Shown here piece by piece: positions 11,202 to 24,224 of a stretch of DNA of 64,000 bases; position 1 is the first letter of the stretch; each line of letters starts with the position of its first letter. Both the position numbers and the translations under genes were made by a program. The DNA lies in NCBI RefSeq assembly GCF_001619985.1, contig NW_017264195.1, positions 434,001 to 498,000 on the forward strand, given 5' to 3'. The notes under the pieces were generated by a model. It saw nothing but the letters and a program-made list of their open reading frames with translations, was not told the origin of the DNA and did no database searches. Origin of the DNA: Xylona heveae TC161 (taxonomy: Eukaryota; Ascomycota; Xylonomycetes; Xylonales; Xylonaceae).

Positions 11202-14200
11202 ATGTCGCAGACAAATAATGAAAGTATACCGAAATTCAAAAGCTTCCGGCCGAAGCCTACCACCACTATCAGCCATACGCCTCCAATCGATGACCGCCGA
11301 TCTGCTCTGAGCTCAGTCCCGGACAGTGGGAACGCATCTGAAGATCGTGACCACGGAAGGCATAGACATGAGAGGAAATCGCACAAGAGAAAACGAAGCC
11401 GAGATCACCACGACCGTCACAGACGTCGCCAGAGACGCCCAAGAAGTGATGATCATGCGCTCATCGAATCCCAGCAGCCATTCTCTTCGGAGCCCGTCAT
11501 TTTACCCTGGGACGACAGTCCAGATATTTTCGTTATCGATCGCAGGGGAGACCCAAGCAATTTGACGTTTGGCACTATTCATCGATACAACATTCCGGCG
11601 TACCATCGTTTTGGTTATGGCGGCATCCTTGGTCTTTCCCGGGAGAAGCGAATCTTATGGGACGACAGTTCTGACAAAGGCATCATCATTGGGAAGGGAG
11701 GGAATTCGGGATATGGGAAGAGAGAGAAATATGTCTTTGCCAGAAATGAGCGCAAACCCATTAGAAAACTGCGTATTCGGCCCTCGAATGACACGAGTGT
11801 GACTACCGCATTTGAAGCAAGCGAGGATTTTGTATCTCTTTCTCGGATCCCTGCTCTCGAAAAGAAAGTGGAATATAATGGAGAAGGAGATTTTGAATCA
11901 GAAGATGATTCACAGAATTATCGTTCTATTGAGGGGAAAACGAAACTTAAAGACCGACCCGTTGACCGAGACCTCGAGTACATGTCTGATAGCAGCGCCT
12001 CGGACTACGAAGGTGGAAATATTTTCGACTTAGATAACGTGCATAAGCAACGTGCTATCGAGTTATCTCGGAAAGTCGACTCCGAGCCCACCAATGTTGA
12101 AGCATGGCTGGACCTGATTAATCATCAAGACCAGCTGCTTGAGGCAAGAAATGGGGCTGAACGGCGGAAAGTCACGTCTGCCGAGCAAAAGAGTACAGCA
12201 GACATTAAATTATCGATGTACGAGAAGGCTCTGGCGTCATTGGGCAAAACGCACAAAGGTCGCGAAACCTTACTGCTCGGCCTGATGGAAGAGGGGTCGA
12301 AACTTTGGGATACCAAAAAGCTCGCCGTCAAGTGGAAAAATGTGATGCGTGAGAATCCCGGGTTCCTTGGCCTCTGGACCAAGTACCTTGACTTTCAGCA
12401 AACGAATTTTGTGGTTTTCAAATATCAGGATTGCGTGGATGTCTATGCGGACTGTTTAAGGGCAACCAAAGGGGCTGTAACTGCAGACCCACATACGACT
12501 CAAATCTTGCATGAGCTAGGGATTATACAGATATATATTGTACTGCGTTTTACTCTCTTCATGCGTGAGGCTGGATATTCAGAGCTTTCTTTGGCAATCT
12601 GGCAAGCGCTGCTCGAGTACAACTACTTCACGCCAAAGCAGTATGCATCAAAAACTAGAGACAACAAGGACGGGTTAAGAACCGCTCGTTTCGCTTCCTT
12701 CCAAGCTTTCTGGGAAAGCGAAGTGCCCCGAATTGGGGAGCCAGACGCACAGGGTTGGGCGCACTTTGACGAGAATCCAGGAAACGCCCCGGAACCCCGA
12801 GAAGACACCATTCAGCTCGAAATCGATGACACGGATATCTTTCAGAGTTGGGCAAAAGGTGAACAAATCTACCAACTTAAGTCCAAAGAGCCGGCTCGCA
12901 CCATTGACGAAGTTGAAGAAGATGATCCTTATCGCGTAATTTTGTTTTCAGATGTGCAAGAATGTCTGATATTCTTTGCCGAGGACAAGCATCGTACATT
13001 GTTACTGGATGCGTTTTTGGAATACTGCCAAATGCCCCCGCTTCAATTGAATAGCGGAAGCCAGCATGTCACCTGGAAACGAGATCCCTACATTCGCAAT
13101 GAACTGTTAGCACAGCCAGAGGAGAGTAATTCATACTGGTCTTATCAACTGGGACGCGATGAGACCGCAAAAACCCTTTCCGGGCTGGGCAACAATGGTT
13201 TGGAAGAAACAAGGATTGCCAGTAATAGGGATATCTTCCTGTTCACTGCGCATTCTTTTGAAAAGTCCTTGGATACATTATTCGCCAAAGAGGATAGCCC
13301 ATTTAAGCTGTTCAACAGTTGGGAGGTTTCATATCCGCGAGATAGAGGGCCAGTGAACATTGACTGGTTCCGCGCGGCCTTGAGAAGCTTGATAGACGCA
13401 TGCGCTGACAATGAAGATTTGGCCGAATACTACCTTGGTTTCGAGTGGCGGTATTATCCTCAAAGGTAACGTAGCCTATTCTGCAGTCAGACTTCTCGTT
13501 ACTGACATTTTCTACAGCGCTAAGAAGACAGCCAAGTCACTGCTAAAAAGGCGTCCTTCAAGCCTTCGTCTTTACAACGCCTACGCTCTCATGGAATCAA
13601 AATCGAACAACGCTAGTGTGGCAGACCGCATCTTCAGCACAGCCATTGGAATGGCTCAAACTCTCGGCGAGGCTGGACAGCAAACGGTCCTTCTACTCTG
13701 GCGTAGTTGGATATGGGAAGCGTTCCAAGCGGGTGACCACCGCACAGCTCTGCATCGAATACTATCCATTCCCGAGAACAAATTGATCGAGAAATTCAAT
13801 ACAACCGACAATGACGCGGCACCGAGCATGAAGGTTCTCCTGGCAGCTCAGCCTGCCGCTTTGCTCAAAGCACAAAGGGTAAGTATTTCTTTCTAAACAT
13901 CATTGTCCCGCCCATCGACCCGTCCATCTATTGACTCCAATCAAACAGTACCTCGCCTCTTCACGAGACCACGCCCTCACACTCCGTCACACCTGCAACG
14001 TTGTACTTTCAATCGAGTGTCTCGCCCTCCTGCGATACATTTCCACCAACCTCTCCCTCTCTGCCGCATTATCCACATATGAGGAAGCATTCAGCTTAAT
14101 ATCCTCCAATTACGCACACATTGCCACGTCACCTGCATTCGAACTTCTCCATCAATCTCAAGCATTTCTTCTCCACCACCACACTCAGCATACACATCTC

Positions 14201-15013
14201 TACAAGCCAGCAGATATTCGATCTGCCCTCGCCAAATCCCTTGCCATTTTCCCACACAACACCATCTTGCTCACCCTCCACACATACCACTCGGCACATA
14301 CCCTTCCTACGGACGAGACTCGCTCGCTCGTTCACCAGCCCTTGTCCTCGCCCTCTCCCCCTGCAGTCACCGAGTGGTTCTTCAAGATCTGGGCATCTCT
14401 CGTCCGCCGCCGTCAGGGCCAAGCAACAGCAACTTCCGCGTCAACGGCGCACACCACGCGCGCTGTCTTCGAGCACGCAGTCAACAGTCCGACAGGCTGT
14501 CCCAGCGCTGCGCTCTGGCGTTTATACATTTCTTTTGAGATCCACGAAGACATGCATGCGCAAGATTTGTATAATCGCGTGCAGAAATCGAGGCATGGCC
14601 TCGAAGACTCAGCGGCTGCTCAAAGTTCTTCCCACTCATCAAAATCCCGCTCGTCTTACCGTTCCCGCAAAGCGCCTCCACCTCCGCCAGCCCGCGCACC
14701 CGATGTGCTGTATCGCGCCATCCGCGCATGTCCGTGGGCCAAACCCCTCGTCATGCTGGCCTTTACCAATCGCCATCTTCGCGAAACATTAGGTTTCGAA
14801 GCCTTGCGCGGCTTATACCGCGTTCTCAGCGAAAAAGAGTTGCGCGTCCATGTCGATCTGGAAGACGTATTGGAACGATATGATGAGCGTGTGAATGAAG
14901 CTAGAGAGCTAGTGGCAAAGTCCCGAGCGGAATTGGACGGGCATCACTCAAATGGTCGTGGAGTCAGGACGTCCCACTGGAAGGACGATGAGGGAGAGAA
15001 TAACTGGGAGTAA
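11202..15013 (+). CDS. NRDE2-family nuclear RNA surveillance protein
   Basis: Three exons: 11202-13465, 13518-13878, 13949-15013, giving 1229 residues. The N-terminus has a basic, RS/KR-rich segment (about residues 45-85; KSHKRKRSRDHHDRHRRRQR), then WDDSPDIFVIDRRGDPSNL and YNIPAYHRFGYGGILGL, a block typical of this family. At about residue 285 comes EPTNVEAWLDLINHQDQLL, the start of the NRDE-2 domain, followed by HAT/half-TPR-like helical repeats to the C-terminus. Relatives are worm NRDE-2 (nuclear RNAi), fission yeast Nrl1 (with Mtl1 and Ctr1, splicing and R-loops) and human NRDE2, which binds the exosome helicase MTR4. A role in nuclear RNA decay or splicing surveillance is inferred. An Ala/Ser/Pro-rich linker near 14615-14700 looks disordered. 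The gene is convergent with rdh54. Confidence 0.9.
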
Positions 15014-15369
15014 TTTTACATCCCAAAGCTCGTTTTCTCCTTTTTAACATTTTATTTTCTTGTAAATTTAGCATGGTTGCTCATGGATGGTTAATCAAGT
15101 CTTTCTATACGTAAGCGCCGTGGTTTATTTGATACCTAGATGATTCTCATTGAAAAGAGTGTAAGCAAATGAAGTAAAAAAACCGGTTTAATCTACAAGA
15201 TGAACTATCTAAACGGCCTTAGAGAACTCCTGCCGTGATGCATTCGCTGTCTTCTAGCAACAGAAAGTCATTTTTACATGCAGGACATATTATGATCGGT
15301 ATCTAGAAGAGATTTGAGGTGCCTCTCCCATCCAACTCCTTGACTTGATGAACCCGGATCTGAGACAGC
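15014..15369. other. Convergent 3' region between NRDE2-like gene and rdh54
   Basis: Only the 3' UTRs of the two converging genes are expected here. It is AT-rich, with no open frame of note and no repeat. Confidence 0.7.
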
Positions 15370-18300
15370 TTATTTCGCTGCCTTTGCCACAGCATCATTG
15401 GCGGCTTGCTCAGCCATCGATGTTGTCAGAGGAGGCGCCATGCTAGTCCTTTTGAAGACAAATGATATACGATTTCCTTCTTCGCTGAGAATGTCATAGA
15501 GCACGTCATCGTCTATGAGGGATTGAAGAAGAGTGCGGGACGAAGGGGTAGAAGATGATGACGGAGACGGAGGAGAGTCCGTGACAGTGCCAGTGCCAGA
15601 GTGAGGGACAGGGTCAGGGAGAGTGACAGGAAGAGAGCATTTTGACACGTCTATATGCGCGTACTGCATGAGGGCTTCCATTTTTGACCGTTTGGCATTG
15701 ATCTGTGCGAGGCGCTGGGTGGAGCGGATGCGGCGTTCTTGGAGGTCCATGTTGACTTGGGATGCTTTGAGGAGGGTTGGTTGGAATAGGTAATCTTCAG
15801 AGTTGGCATGATCGTTGGCTTGTGGCTCTTCGTCTTCTAAAGATTCATCGGGATCGGAGTCTGCGACTTCTGAAGTGCTTGATTTTTGTGGGGACGCAGC
15901 ATGGCTATCATCTGTAGATGAGGGTGAAGGACCAGCTTCTGAAGCAGTGGATCCACCTCGGCCTTCACACCAACAATCCAGCAGATCATGTGTTTGGCAG
16001 GACGAAGTCTCGTCGAGAGTAAATAGGTCTCTGAGTTCTTCCCTGGTGAAGCTCGATGCGGTAGCTTTATTATCCATAACAGAATCCGCGAGGCCCTGCT
16101 TGGTGAGTTGGCGCTGATATATTTTTTCATCAAGAGCACCGCGCGTCAGCAGACGGTAGATTCTGCATGGTCGCTTTTGGCCATCACGATGAATACGTGC
16201 CATGGCTTGAAGGTCGGTTGCGGGATTCCAGTCCGCGTCGAAAAGAACAAGACGGCTGGCACCAATAAGGTTCAGCCCTGCGCCGCCAGATTTGGCGGAG
16301 AGAAGAAATGCAAAGCACACAGAGGGCGGGGTGCGGTTGAAAGTGTCGACAATGTCTTGTCGTTTGGAAGACGGCGTTGACCCATCCAATCGGACAAAAG
16401 AGTAGGAGAGGGACGTGAGAAGCATGCCAATGAGATCAAGTGTAGAGGTGTAGTTTGATACTATGACGACTTTTTCCTGTGTTTTCGAATGAAGCGTATA
16501 CAGAAAGCTATCCAGAACTTGGAGCTTTCCGCTAGCTGCCGGAGAGGATAAGAGACCAGACGGAATGCAGTTGAGCAATGAGGTCATAAGTGAATTGTCT
16601 GTCTCAGAGCCAGAAGCATCTTGAACTTTCTTGTCCTTGAGAAGACTAGGGCTGTTACAAGCTTTCTTCAACACATTGATGAGTTGTAAAGATGCTTCTG
16701 CATTGCCGAGTATGGATCCAAACATTGGAGAAGACAAGAGCGAGCGGTAGACTGATGCCTGAGCCTTAGTTGGGCGACAAAACAAAACATGTTCAGTTTT
16801 TGGTGGAAGGTATTTGGAGAGAATCTCTGCAGTACGGCGAAGAATAAACGTGCTGGTTGTAGTGACTAGTTCCTCGCTCCTTGCTTCACCTTTTTCCACA
16901 TCTTTTTTTGATGCGCCAGGCTGTCTGCTCTTGAGAATGGGTGCCTCGAATTCTCTTCTAAAAGTCGTGTATTTACCAAGAACATTGGGATTAACAAAAT
17001 TGACCATGGTGAAGAACTCGCTGAGATCGTTTTGAATTGGAGTGCCCGAGAGAATGACTCTTCGCGAAGTGTTAAGAGAATCAATCGCTTGGGCGCTCTT
17101 GTTCTGAGCTGTTTTGAGTCTGTGGCCTTCGTCCGCTATTACAATGTCGATATTATGGCCCTTTTTAAGATCCTCTTGAACGGTCCTGAGCTTTTCATAG
17201 CCAATGATCATGATACTGTAGCTCTTTCCCAAGGTGAAGTCGGTGAGTCTGGTTTTCGTATTATCTGCGACGAAGACGCCGATCCTCTCATTACCAAGCC
17301 ATTTCCGAAACTCCCTCTTCCAATTGTTGATAAGCGTCACAGGACATACAATAAGTGCTTTCTTCACAACTGGCGGGGCGTCATAAAAGGGATTTTGCTT
17401 AAGCAGGGTCCAAAGGAGGGCGACTGTCTGTAAGGTCTTTCCAAGACCCATCTCGTCTGCAAGGATTGCCCCTTGACCGTCGAATTCTCGCAGCCCCATG
17501 ACACACTCATACAAAAATTTGACACCCTCGCGCTGATGTTCCCGGAGATGCTTCGTTAACAGTGGGTCCACGATGACATCCACGATGCGCTGACCTTTCG
17601 GCGCATTTGGCGGGCGCATCATGACCAAGGCTCCAGGTTGATTCGGGTCATGGCGAGGAACAGGATCATCCCCGGCCTGTTTTGGAAGGACAGTCTTCTC
17701 CAGCAGCGGATTCTTGAATTGCCCAGCCACTCCAGCAGAACGCGGTACGGCACGAGTTTTGGGGTTTGGCGTTGATTCTTCTTTCGAAATGTTCAGTCTT
17801 GGTGAAGGGACGACTATGGGTTTTGGTGGCTCGACAATCATAGTAGGCTTCTTATTGTTTAGAAATGGTCTACCAGCAAGATAATCTTGCTTTGTTATGA
17901 TAGTGTCAACCTCGACATCTTTTCCAGATATCGACAGCGTGGATCCAGGAAGAAGGGGTGCGTTCCATTGGACCTTTCCGAGATCACGGCCGGACACATC
18001 CTGGAGAATTGCATAGCCGCCTAGGACAGAAAGTACACCGTCTCCGTCCCAGGTTTTGTGCTTCTTGGCTGTAAATTTGCGCCTGCATCATGTCAATGCA
18101 AGCTGAGATTGAGCAAGGGGATTGGCGGGACTGACCACAGCACTGTATAATAACCCTCCTGAAACGCTTCGCCATTGGATTCAGCATTGTCGCTGTTATT
18201 CTTGGCGCGTAGTGGTGGAGTGAATTTTGCCGCAGCAGAGCTTGTTCCAAGGGCAGCAGTTGTACTTCTCCGCTCTTCAATTCTCCCACTATGCTCATTC

Positions 18301-18641
18301 TGCTGTCGAGATTCTCCCTCGAAATTCTCATCAACTTTGCTACCTATGGTCTTTCTCCTTTTGGACGGTGGTCCCAATTCAGAGTCAGAATCAAACTCCG
18401 TACTAGAACCAATCCGCTGTGACTTCAGTGCACGTTGATGAGGGTCACTGTTTTGGGTGCCAACCCTGAAACTGCCATTTCTTGTATGAGATAAGGGAGG
18501 TCTGATGCTCTGCCTCCCTATATTTGCACTAGATCCCGGTTTCTGTTTAGAATCTGCATCGCAATTGGTGCTAGTATGGATATTCGTGCTTGAACCTCCA
18601 GGCTTGCGGAGCAGTGGCGGCTTGAAGGGCTTCATCCACAT
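15370..18641 (-). CDS. rdh54: Rad54-like SNF2 DNA translocase RDH54/TID1 (RAD54B)
   Basis: Two exons on minus, 18641-18136 and 18082-15370, joined by a 53-bp intron, giving 1072 residues. The N-terminus MWMKPFKPPLLRKPGG matches the start of RDH54 proteins (an ATG six bases further in is an alternative). The conserved [23 protein letters not shown] block spans the intron. The SNF2 motor follows: DEMGLGKTLQTVALLWTLL (Walker A, about residue 380), VCPVTLINNWKREFRKWL, IADEGHRLK (DEGH box), LSGTPIQNDLSEFFTMVNF, and the C-terminal lobe with KVVIVSNYTSTLDLI, LRL-type VRLDGSTPSSKRQ and MARIHRDGQKRPCRIYR. The tail is acidic and Ser-rich. The protein is a dsDNA translocase that works with Rad51/Dmc1 in recombination and removes them from duplex DNA. 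Three MCB-like sites lie about 220-240 bp upstream. Confidence 0.95.
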
Positions 18642-19215
18642 GGTTTCGGAGTAGGTACAGTATCACAGGCTAGGGAGCAACTCTCCGGCCTCTTTCGATT
18701 TCTTCCCTAAGGACAGGCTCCGCTACGACAACGTCGCACTCCACATACAGCTCACACCCACAGAAGCATTATGAGCTACCAGATACGCAAAGTATCTTGG
18801 TACGTAGATCGGCATGACAATCGTGTAAATTCATACGCAACCAGTTCAAAGGAAGACGACGCGACGGGATTCGCGTAGCGACGCGCGATCATGTGACTGT
18901 TCTTCAATTACAACGACATACAATGCTACTTGGTTTTCACGACATATCGAGTTATCCTTCCGTTTTGAAGTGCTCACAATTGTCTCTTTAATTATTTAAA
19001 CGGCCGGTATGCATACTATGTACTATTGATGATATTGAGGGTTTTCGGCTAGGTAGGTTTATTGCTCGCCCTCAAGCCAGTGGACGAAGCAACTCCATCT
19101 CAAAGTCTCCATTTAGAAGTCTTTCAATATATCAAGCAGGTTGAGTAGAAGTCCTATTGCGGTCTTTTCAATCCAAGCAATATGAGAAACCTTTCATCCG
19201 TCCCATGCTGCTACT
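18642..19215. other. Intergenic: rdh54 promoter and 3' flank of the kinase gene
   Basis: Tandem minus-strand arrangement. Apart from the MCB-like cluster at 18859-18885 I see AT-rich sequence towards 19000 and no open frame with coding character, no repeat and no RNA gene. Confidence 0.65.
18859..18885. promoter_or_regulatory. Cluster of three MCB-like ACGCG cores upstream of rdh54
   Basis: ACGCG occurs at 18859-18863 and 18881-18885 and its complement CGCGT at 18872-18876, three cores in 27 bp and 218-244 bp upstream of the rdh54 start. In yeasts MBF binds ACGCGT-type boxes to drive G1/S and DNA-repair genes. That this fungus uses the site in the same way is inference. Confidence 0.45.
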
Positions 19216-20733
19216 CTAACCGTTCCTCATCTTCTCATAATCAGGAAGAGCCCACTTTCTTATCCATTCAGAACCCAGGATTTCATCTATAGATGGTCTC
19301 TCATCTGGCCTAAATTTCATCATAGACTTGAACAAAGCCAACAGCGCGTCCTTCTCTTCCTTGCAAACTTCGCCCACCTCACCGTCTTCCAGCCTTGGCT
19401 TTTGTATAGAGGTTCTGAAGCGCTCCTCCAATGGTCTTCCAATGCAACCGTCCACTCTGACCCCATCCTCGTTGAACCACTTAAGGCGGGCTTCCCACGT
19501 ACTCCACCACTCGCGTGGGAGCTTACCTAGTGTCTCGACGTGCTCTTTGATCATCCAGTCAGCGTATGGAAGGTGGGCTTCAAAAATTTCTTTCTGGCCC
19601 ATAATGCTCCACATGATAATGGCGAGTGCCCAAATATCGGCAGAGAAGGAAAGGGGCTTCTGGCGCAAAAAGTAGACTTCAGGAGGAACCAGCAGGTCTG
19701 GTGTATTCGAGTAGTACCGCGGGGTCATTGATGGCATGAATGACTCGCCATAGTCAGTAAGAAAAATTTCAGCTTCCGAAAGAGAAATATTTTCGCTTCC
19801 ATCTCCGAGCCATACGGGCATGATACCGTGAGTGGGAACTCCTTGAGGAAGGGTTTGATTGTCGAAGCGCACAACGGGCTCATGACTAGGCTGCCCATAT
19901 TTCTCATAGAACTGAGCTGGAGAAAGGCGTTGAATGCTCGCAGGAAGGCGTAACAGAATATTGCCAAGATGAAGGTCTAGTCAAATAAGTGCATCAGGTC
20001 AGCAAGCTTAAAGAGTGCCAGTATATAGCGTACGGCAAGTTTACCCACCAGCATGAGCAATGCCCTGAGAATGTAAGAAAGCTACCCCTTGAACGAGCTG
20101 AGCAATTATCGCCCTCGCTACAGGAAGTTGAAATAGTCTGAAGCGTGAAGCATCCTTGGCTTCGTTGATGTTCATCCTTGCAGGAACTGTGACCAGGCAT
20201 TGATGCTTGCCATTCGGACCGTCCAGGGAAAATTCACCTAAGATGTGAGGAATGACTGATTTTCCGGGATGAACCGGTCTCTTGAGTATTGTGCTGTTCA
20301 GTTGACGCAAGATACTGCTCTCCCTGCACAGACTTGCAGCTGCGGTGTTAACCTTAACGGCTACATATCTGCCAGTTGTCCTGTCATTGGCTAGCCAGAT
20401 AGTTGAAAAGCCACCAGAACCTAACTTGTGCACAATGTCGTACCGGTCATGTAGACATTCGCCAATAACAATGGGATGATAGCCTCCGGGACGATATCGC
20501 TCGAGATTTTCAACCCCCTCCAGCGGGACGTACTGAACATCGAAGCACGTGTCATCTGTTTCAGGGAGTCTGAATTCCGTTCCGTGGAGCGGACTGGTAA
20601 ATAGCGCCCGAGAGGCCGGATATAATGCCAGAAACCACCTACTTGAGCGGAACGAGATGGTCTGATGGTGAAAGCCGCTAAGACGGGAGGAATGCGTTCT
20701 CCAGCTGGAGATAATAAGAGGCTGCCTCATCAT
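19216..20733 (-). CDS. SRPK-like serine/threonine protein kinase
   Basis: Two exons on minus, 20733-20049 and 19976-19216, giving 481 residues. The kinase core starts with YDIVHKLGSGGFSTIWLAND (glycine-rich loop) and RYVAVKV (VAIK lysine), with a short gap where SRPKs carry the spacer start. The catalytic loop, split by the 72-bp intron, reads IAHADLHLGNIL. The DFG position is LTDYGESF, and the activation-segment end is LVPPEVYFLRQKPLSFSADIWALAIIMWSIM. YRPGGYHPIVIGECLHDRY upstream is the classic SRPK lead-in. SRPKs phosphorylate SR proteins, but fungal genomes hold many such paralogues of unknown substrate. The first 50 residues are Arg/Ser-rich and hydrophobic, without acids, and could be a mitochondrial presequence. 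See findings for the unusual catalytic residues. Confidence 0.85.
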
Positions 20734-21210
20734 ATCTCAATCATATTATAAATTGAAGCCTTGCTTTTACGGCACAAATATCAAGAAAAGATTATTGACC
20801 AGTCTGCCGCTGAGCCATCATGCTTACTGTCTCTATTGCAAAGGTTCCGTCTCAATAGTAATGGGAAGAACTGAACAAATGATTACTTCCATTTCTTCAG
20901 TCAATGTTACACCGCATTAGCCGAGAACCTCAAAGGCATTCACGATTGATCGGGTTTGATTGAATGAGCTCTTATGTTCAGAATTTCTGTTGATTCAGAA
21001 TATAGTTCTTAGGATATCAAGATAAAAAAATAATACTATTTACAAACGCCATGCTAATGCTTGCTTGAATTGCATAAAAAATAAAGCCTAAAATCCACCC
21101 AATTATAATATCGCCATTATTTCGCGGATTAGTTGAAATAAAGTGTCATGAATAAATGCAGCCACTTGCTCACGGCCAATAGATAATTAAAACTTTTTTT
21201 TTCCAGAACC
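20734..21210. other. Intergenic: kinase promoter and hsp104 downstream region
   Basis: AT-rich, especially 21000-21210, consistent with the hsp104 3' UTR. No coding frame, repeat or RNA gene recognised. Confidence 0.65.
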
Positions 21211-24000
21211 TTATTCATAGAGATCCATGTCTGGCTCTGCATCTTCAAGCTCTGCAACGGCATCGTCATCGTCAACCATCTCATCATCTTCCTCAAGTTC
21301 ACTGTCGCTATGGTTCGGAAGCACCTCCAGCTTGCCGTCCTCCAACACGACTTGAGCGACCTCGCCATCCTTGATACCGCCACGCAGTATGAGAACAGCG
21401 AGACGGTTGAGGACTTCTTTTTCAATAAGTCGTGAGAGCGGACGGGCACCATATGCAGGCGAGTAACCCGCAGAGCCAAGGTAGTCCTTTGCTTCGGGCG
21501 TAAGCTCGATGCGCACATTGCGACCATTCGACTGTAACCTCCTCTGGATTTCATCGAGGCGCACATCAACAATACTGCGAATCTCACGCTTGGTGAGGCG
21601 GTTGAAGATGACGATACTGGAAATTCGGTTCAAGAATTCGGGGAGGAAATAATTCCGCAGAGTGTTCTGGACCAGCTCCTTTGTAGCTGGATCAATCTTT
21701 CCGTCAGCACCATTAGGACGAGAGAGATATTCGGCGCCGAGATTAGACGTCATGACCACGATAGAGTTCTTGGCGTCGACGACCCTTCCTTGTCCATCAG
21801 TGATACGGCCATCGTCCATGAGTTGAAGCAGAACGGTCAAAACTTCCTTGGCGGCCTTTTCAACCTCATCGAATAGCAGAATGGAGAATGGCCGACGGCG
21901 GAGAGCTTCGGTTAGTTGGCCTCCAGCGTCGTGTCCGACGTAACCAGGCGGTGCTCCAATCATCCTGCTAAGGGAGTGACGCTCCTGATATTCGGACATG
22001 TCAAATCGGATCATAGCCTTTGGATCGTCGAAGAGAAACTCAGCAAGAGCCTTGGTAAGTAAAGTTTTACCGGTTCCCGATGGACCGCAGAAGAGAAAGC
22101 TCGGCGGCTGATTCGGGTTCGCAAGGCCGGAACGTTGTAGCCGTATGGCATTAGCCACGGATGTGACGGCCTCCTTCTGACCGACAACAATCTTGCCCAG
22201 ATACTTTTCCATGTGCAAGAGCTTGTCCTTTTCGGTCGTCTTGAGCCTGGTGACAGGGATTCCTGTCCAGCGTGCAACAATCTCGTTGATCTGGTCAGGT
22301 CCGACGACATCGGTCAAAAGCGGCTCGTCCCCTGCTCCACGACGAGCATACATTTCGGCATCTTGCCGCGCCTTCTCAGCTTCGAGTTGTTCGATACGGT
22401 GCTCAACGTCGGGAATAGCGTAGTATTTGAGATCGGAGGCTGTCTGAAGATCCCTCATGCGCTCAGCCTCGGCCTGCTTGACCTTGAGTTGATCCAGTTT
22501 GATCTTCGCTTCTTGCACATCCTTGCTTCTTTGCTTCTCGGCCTCATACTTCTCTCGGAGAGGACGGAGCTCCTCCGCTACATTGGCAGCTTCTTGTTTC
22601 GCCTCTTGGAGTCGAGTGCGCGACGCTTCATCCTTCTCTCGATCCAACGCGTGAATTTCAATCTCTAACTGACGCAACCTTCTCTCCAAGTTATCAAGCG
22701 CTTCAGGTTGTGATTCTCGTGTAACTCTGACTGCAGCCGCCGCCTCGTCAATGAGATCAACGGCAGAATCGGGCAAGCGCCGTTGAGTAAGGTAACGAGC
22801 AGCAAGCGTCGCAGCGCTCACAATAGCTCCATCAGCAATATTGACACCATGATGTACCTCATACTTCTCTTTGAGCCCACGGAGGATTGAAATGGTCTCA
22901 GAGATGGATGGCTCCTTTACCAGCACTTGCTGGAATCGACGCTCGAACGCCTGGTCTTTCTCGATATACTTGCGGTATTCAGCTAGTGTGGTAGCACCGA
23001 TGCAATGCAGCTGTCCACGAGCGAGCATGGGCTTCAGCAGATTGGCAGCATCCATTCCACCCTCTCCGCTCGCACCAGCACCCATGAGCAAGTGTATCTC
23101 GTCGACAAAGAGAACAATCATATCCTTGGAGTCCTCAATTTCTTTGAGGACGCCTTTCATGCGCTCTTCGAATTCTCCTCGATATTTGCTGCCAGCAACA
23201 AGAGAACCAACATCAAGCGACAAGAGTCTGCAAGCCGCCAAGTTGGCGGGCACGTCGGCATTGACGATCCTGGACGCTAATCCTTCGACGACAGTGGTCT
23301 TACCAACGCCAGGATCACCAATCAAAACAGGGTTGTTTTTTGTTCGACGGGACAAGATTCGTATAACTCGTCGAATCTCGTCCTCTCTTCCAATGACCGG
23401 ATCAATCTTTCCTTCTCGGGCCATCGCGGTCATGTCGATTGTAAATTTCTTGAGGTTTTCATTTTCTTCCTCGGCGTCAGCCGTCTTCGAATCCACCCTC
23501 TTCGTGCCGCGGATTTGCTGAATAGCTTGATCGATTAGCTTGACGTTTGGGACGTTGGCCTCTGAAAGGCATTTTTGAATGACTGAGTCTTGTGCCAGAG
23601 CGGTGATAAGATGATCCACCGCAACGAAGCTATCCTTTTGGGTCTTTTGTAATTCACCAGCGGATCTCAAGACTTTAGAGAATGAGGGAGAAACTGAGAC
23701 CGTCTCCGGTGGAGGATCTTGGCTGGGTAATCTGACTAATGCTTTCTTTACGGCTCGATCAAAAAGCTGAGGATCACCATGGGCGCGTTCTACGACCTGA
23801 CGGAAAAGTGGTGCCGACGCGGATGCTTGGGAAGCATTGACTGATTGTTGCTGGTCTTTTGAGAGGTCCTCTGGAGGATCGAAAAGGGAGACTGCAAGGT
23901 GAAGAGGAAGCAACTGTGAGTGGGCGTATTGCGTGGCCAGCTCATGCGCATCGCCCAATGCCTTGGTGGCTCGATCTGTGAATTGAAGTCCGGACGCCAT
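21211..24000 (-). CDS. hsp104: Heat shock protein HSP104/HSP98, ClpB-type disaggregase
   Basis: A single intronless frame of 929 residues, as is common for strongly heat-induced genes. Order: Clp N-domain ([20 protein letters not shown]), AAA+ domain 1 with [15 protein letters not shown] (Walker A, about residue 225) and [14 protein letters not shown] (Walker B), a coiled-coil middle domain ([20 protein letters not shown] and on), AAA+ domain 2 with [18 protein letters not shown] (about residue 640), [16 protein letters not shown], sensor-2 [16 protein letters not shown]. The tail is acidic and ends DMDLYE. The hexamer threads aggregated proteins through its pore together with Hsp70/Hsp40; in Neurospora the orthologue is called hsp98. 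The promoter is shared with the divergent EBP-like gene and carries TATA and heat-shock-element candidates. Confidence 0.97.
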   Translation of the reverse strand: MASGLQFTDRATKALGDAHELATQYAHSQLLPLHLAVSLFDPPEDLSKDQQQSVNASQASASAPLFRQVVERAHGDPQLFDRAVKKALVRLPSQDPPPETVSVSPSFSKVLRSAGELQKTQKDSFVAVDHLITALAQDSVIQKCLSEANVPNVKLIDQAIQQIRGTKRVDSKTADAEEENENLKKFTIDMTAMAREGKIDPVIGREDEIRRVIRILSRRTKNNPVLIGDPGVGKTTVVEGLASRIVNADVPANLAACRLLSLDVGSLVAGSKYRGEFEERMKGVLKEIEDSKDMIVLFVDEIHLLMGAGASGEGGMDAANLLKPMLARGQLHCIGATTLAEYRKYIEKDQAFERRFQQVLVKEPSISETISILRGLKEKYEVHHGVNIADGAIVSAATLAARYLTQRRLPDSAVDLIDEAAAAVRVTRESQPEALDNLERRLRQLEIEIHALDREKDEASRTRLQEAKQEAANVAEELRPLREKYEAEKQRSKDVQEAKIKLDQLKVKQAEAERMRDLQTASDLKYYAIPDVEHRIEQLEAEKARQDAEMYARRGAGDEPLLTDVVGPDQINEIVARWTGIPVTRLKTTEKDKLLHMEKYLGKIVVGQKEAVTSVANAIRLQRSGLANPNQPPSFLFCGPSGTGKTLLTKALAEFLFDDPKAMIRFDMSEYQERHSLSRMIGAPPGYVGHDAGGQLTEALRRRPFSILLFDEVEKAAKEVLTVLLQLMDDGRITDGQGRVVDAKNSIVVMTSNLGAEYLSRPNGADGKIDPATKELVQNTLRNYFLPEFLNRISSIVIFNRLTKREIRSIVDVRLDEIQRRLQSNGRNVRIELTPEAKDYLGSAGYSPAYGARPLSRLIEKEVLNRLAVLILRGGIKDGEVAQVVLEDGKLEVLPNHSDSELEEDDEMVDDDDAVAELEDAEPDMDLYE

Positions 24001-24194
24001 TCCGGAAATATTGATATATGGGTGTCAGATCTGTATACGCGATCTCTTCGATGGTGTTGATAAATTTGTTTATCTAATCTAGAAGTCGAGTGTTTAAGAG
24101 ATGATCTCTATCTGGAAGTCTTTGAGACTTTGTTCGTGTGGTTGGTGTGGTGGTTGAGAGGGGTAGCTGGCGTGAGAGCTCAGAGCGACAGTTG

Positions 24195-24202
24195 TTTTTA
24201 TA
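24195..24202 (-). promoter_or_regulatory. TATA box of hsp104
   Basis: On the minus strand the site reads TATAAAAA, 195 bp upstream of the hsp104 start codon and just downstream of the candidate heat shock element array. Position and sequence fit a TATA-driven inducible promoter. Confidence 0.6.
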
Positions 24203-24224
24203 GTGACGCACGGCAAGTTGTCGG

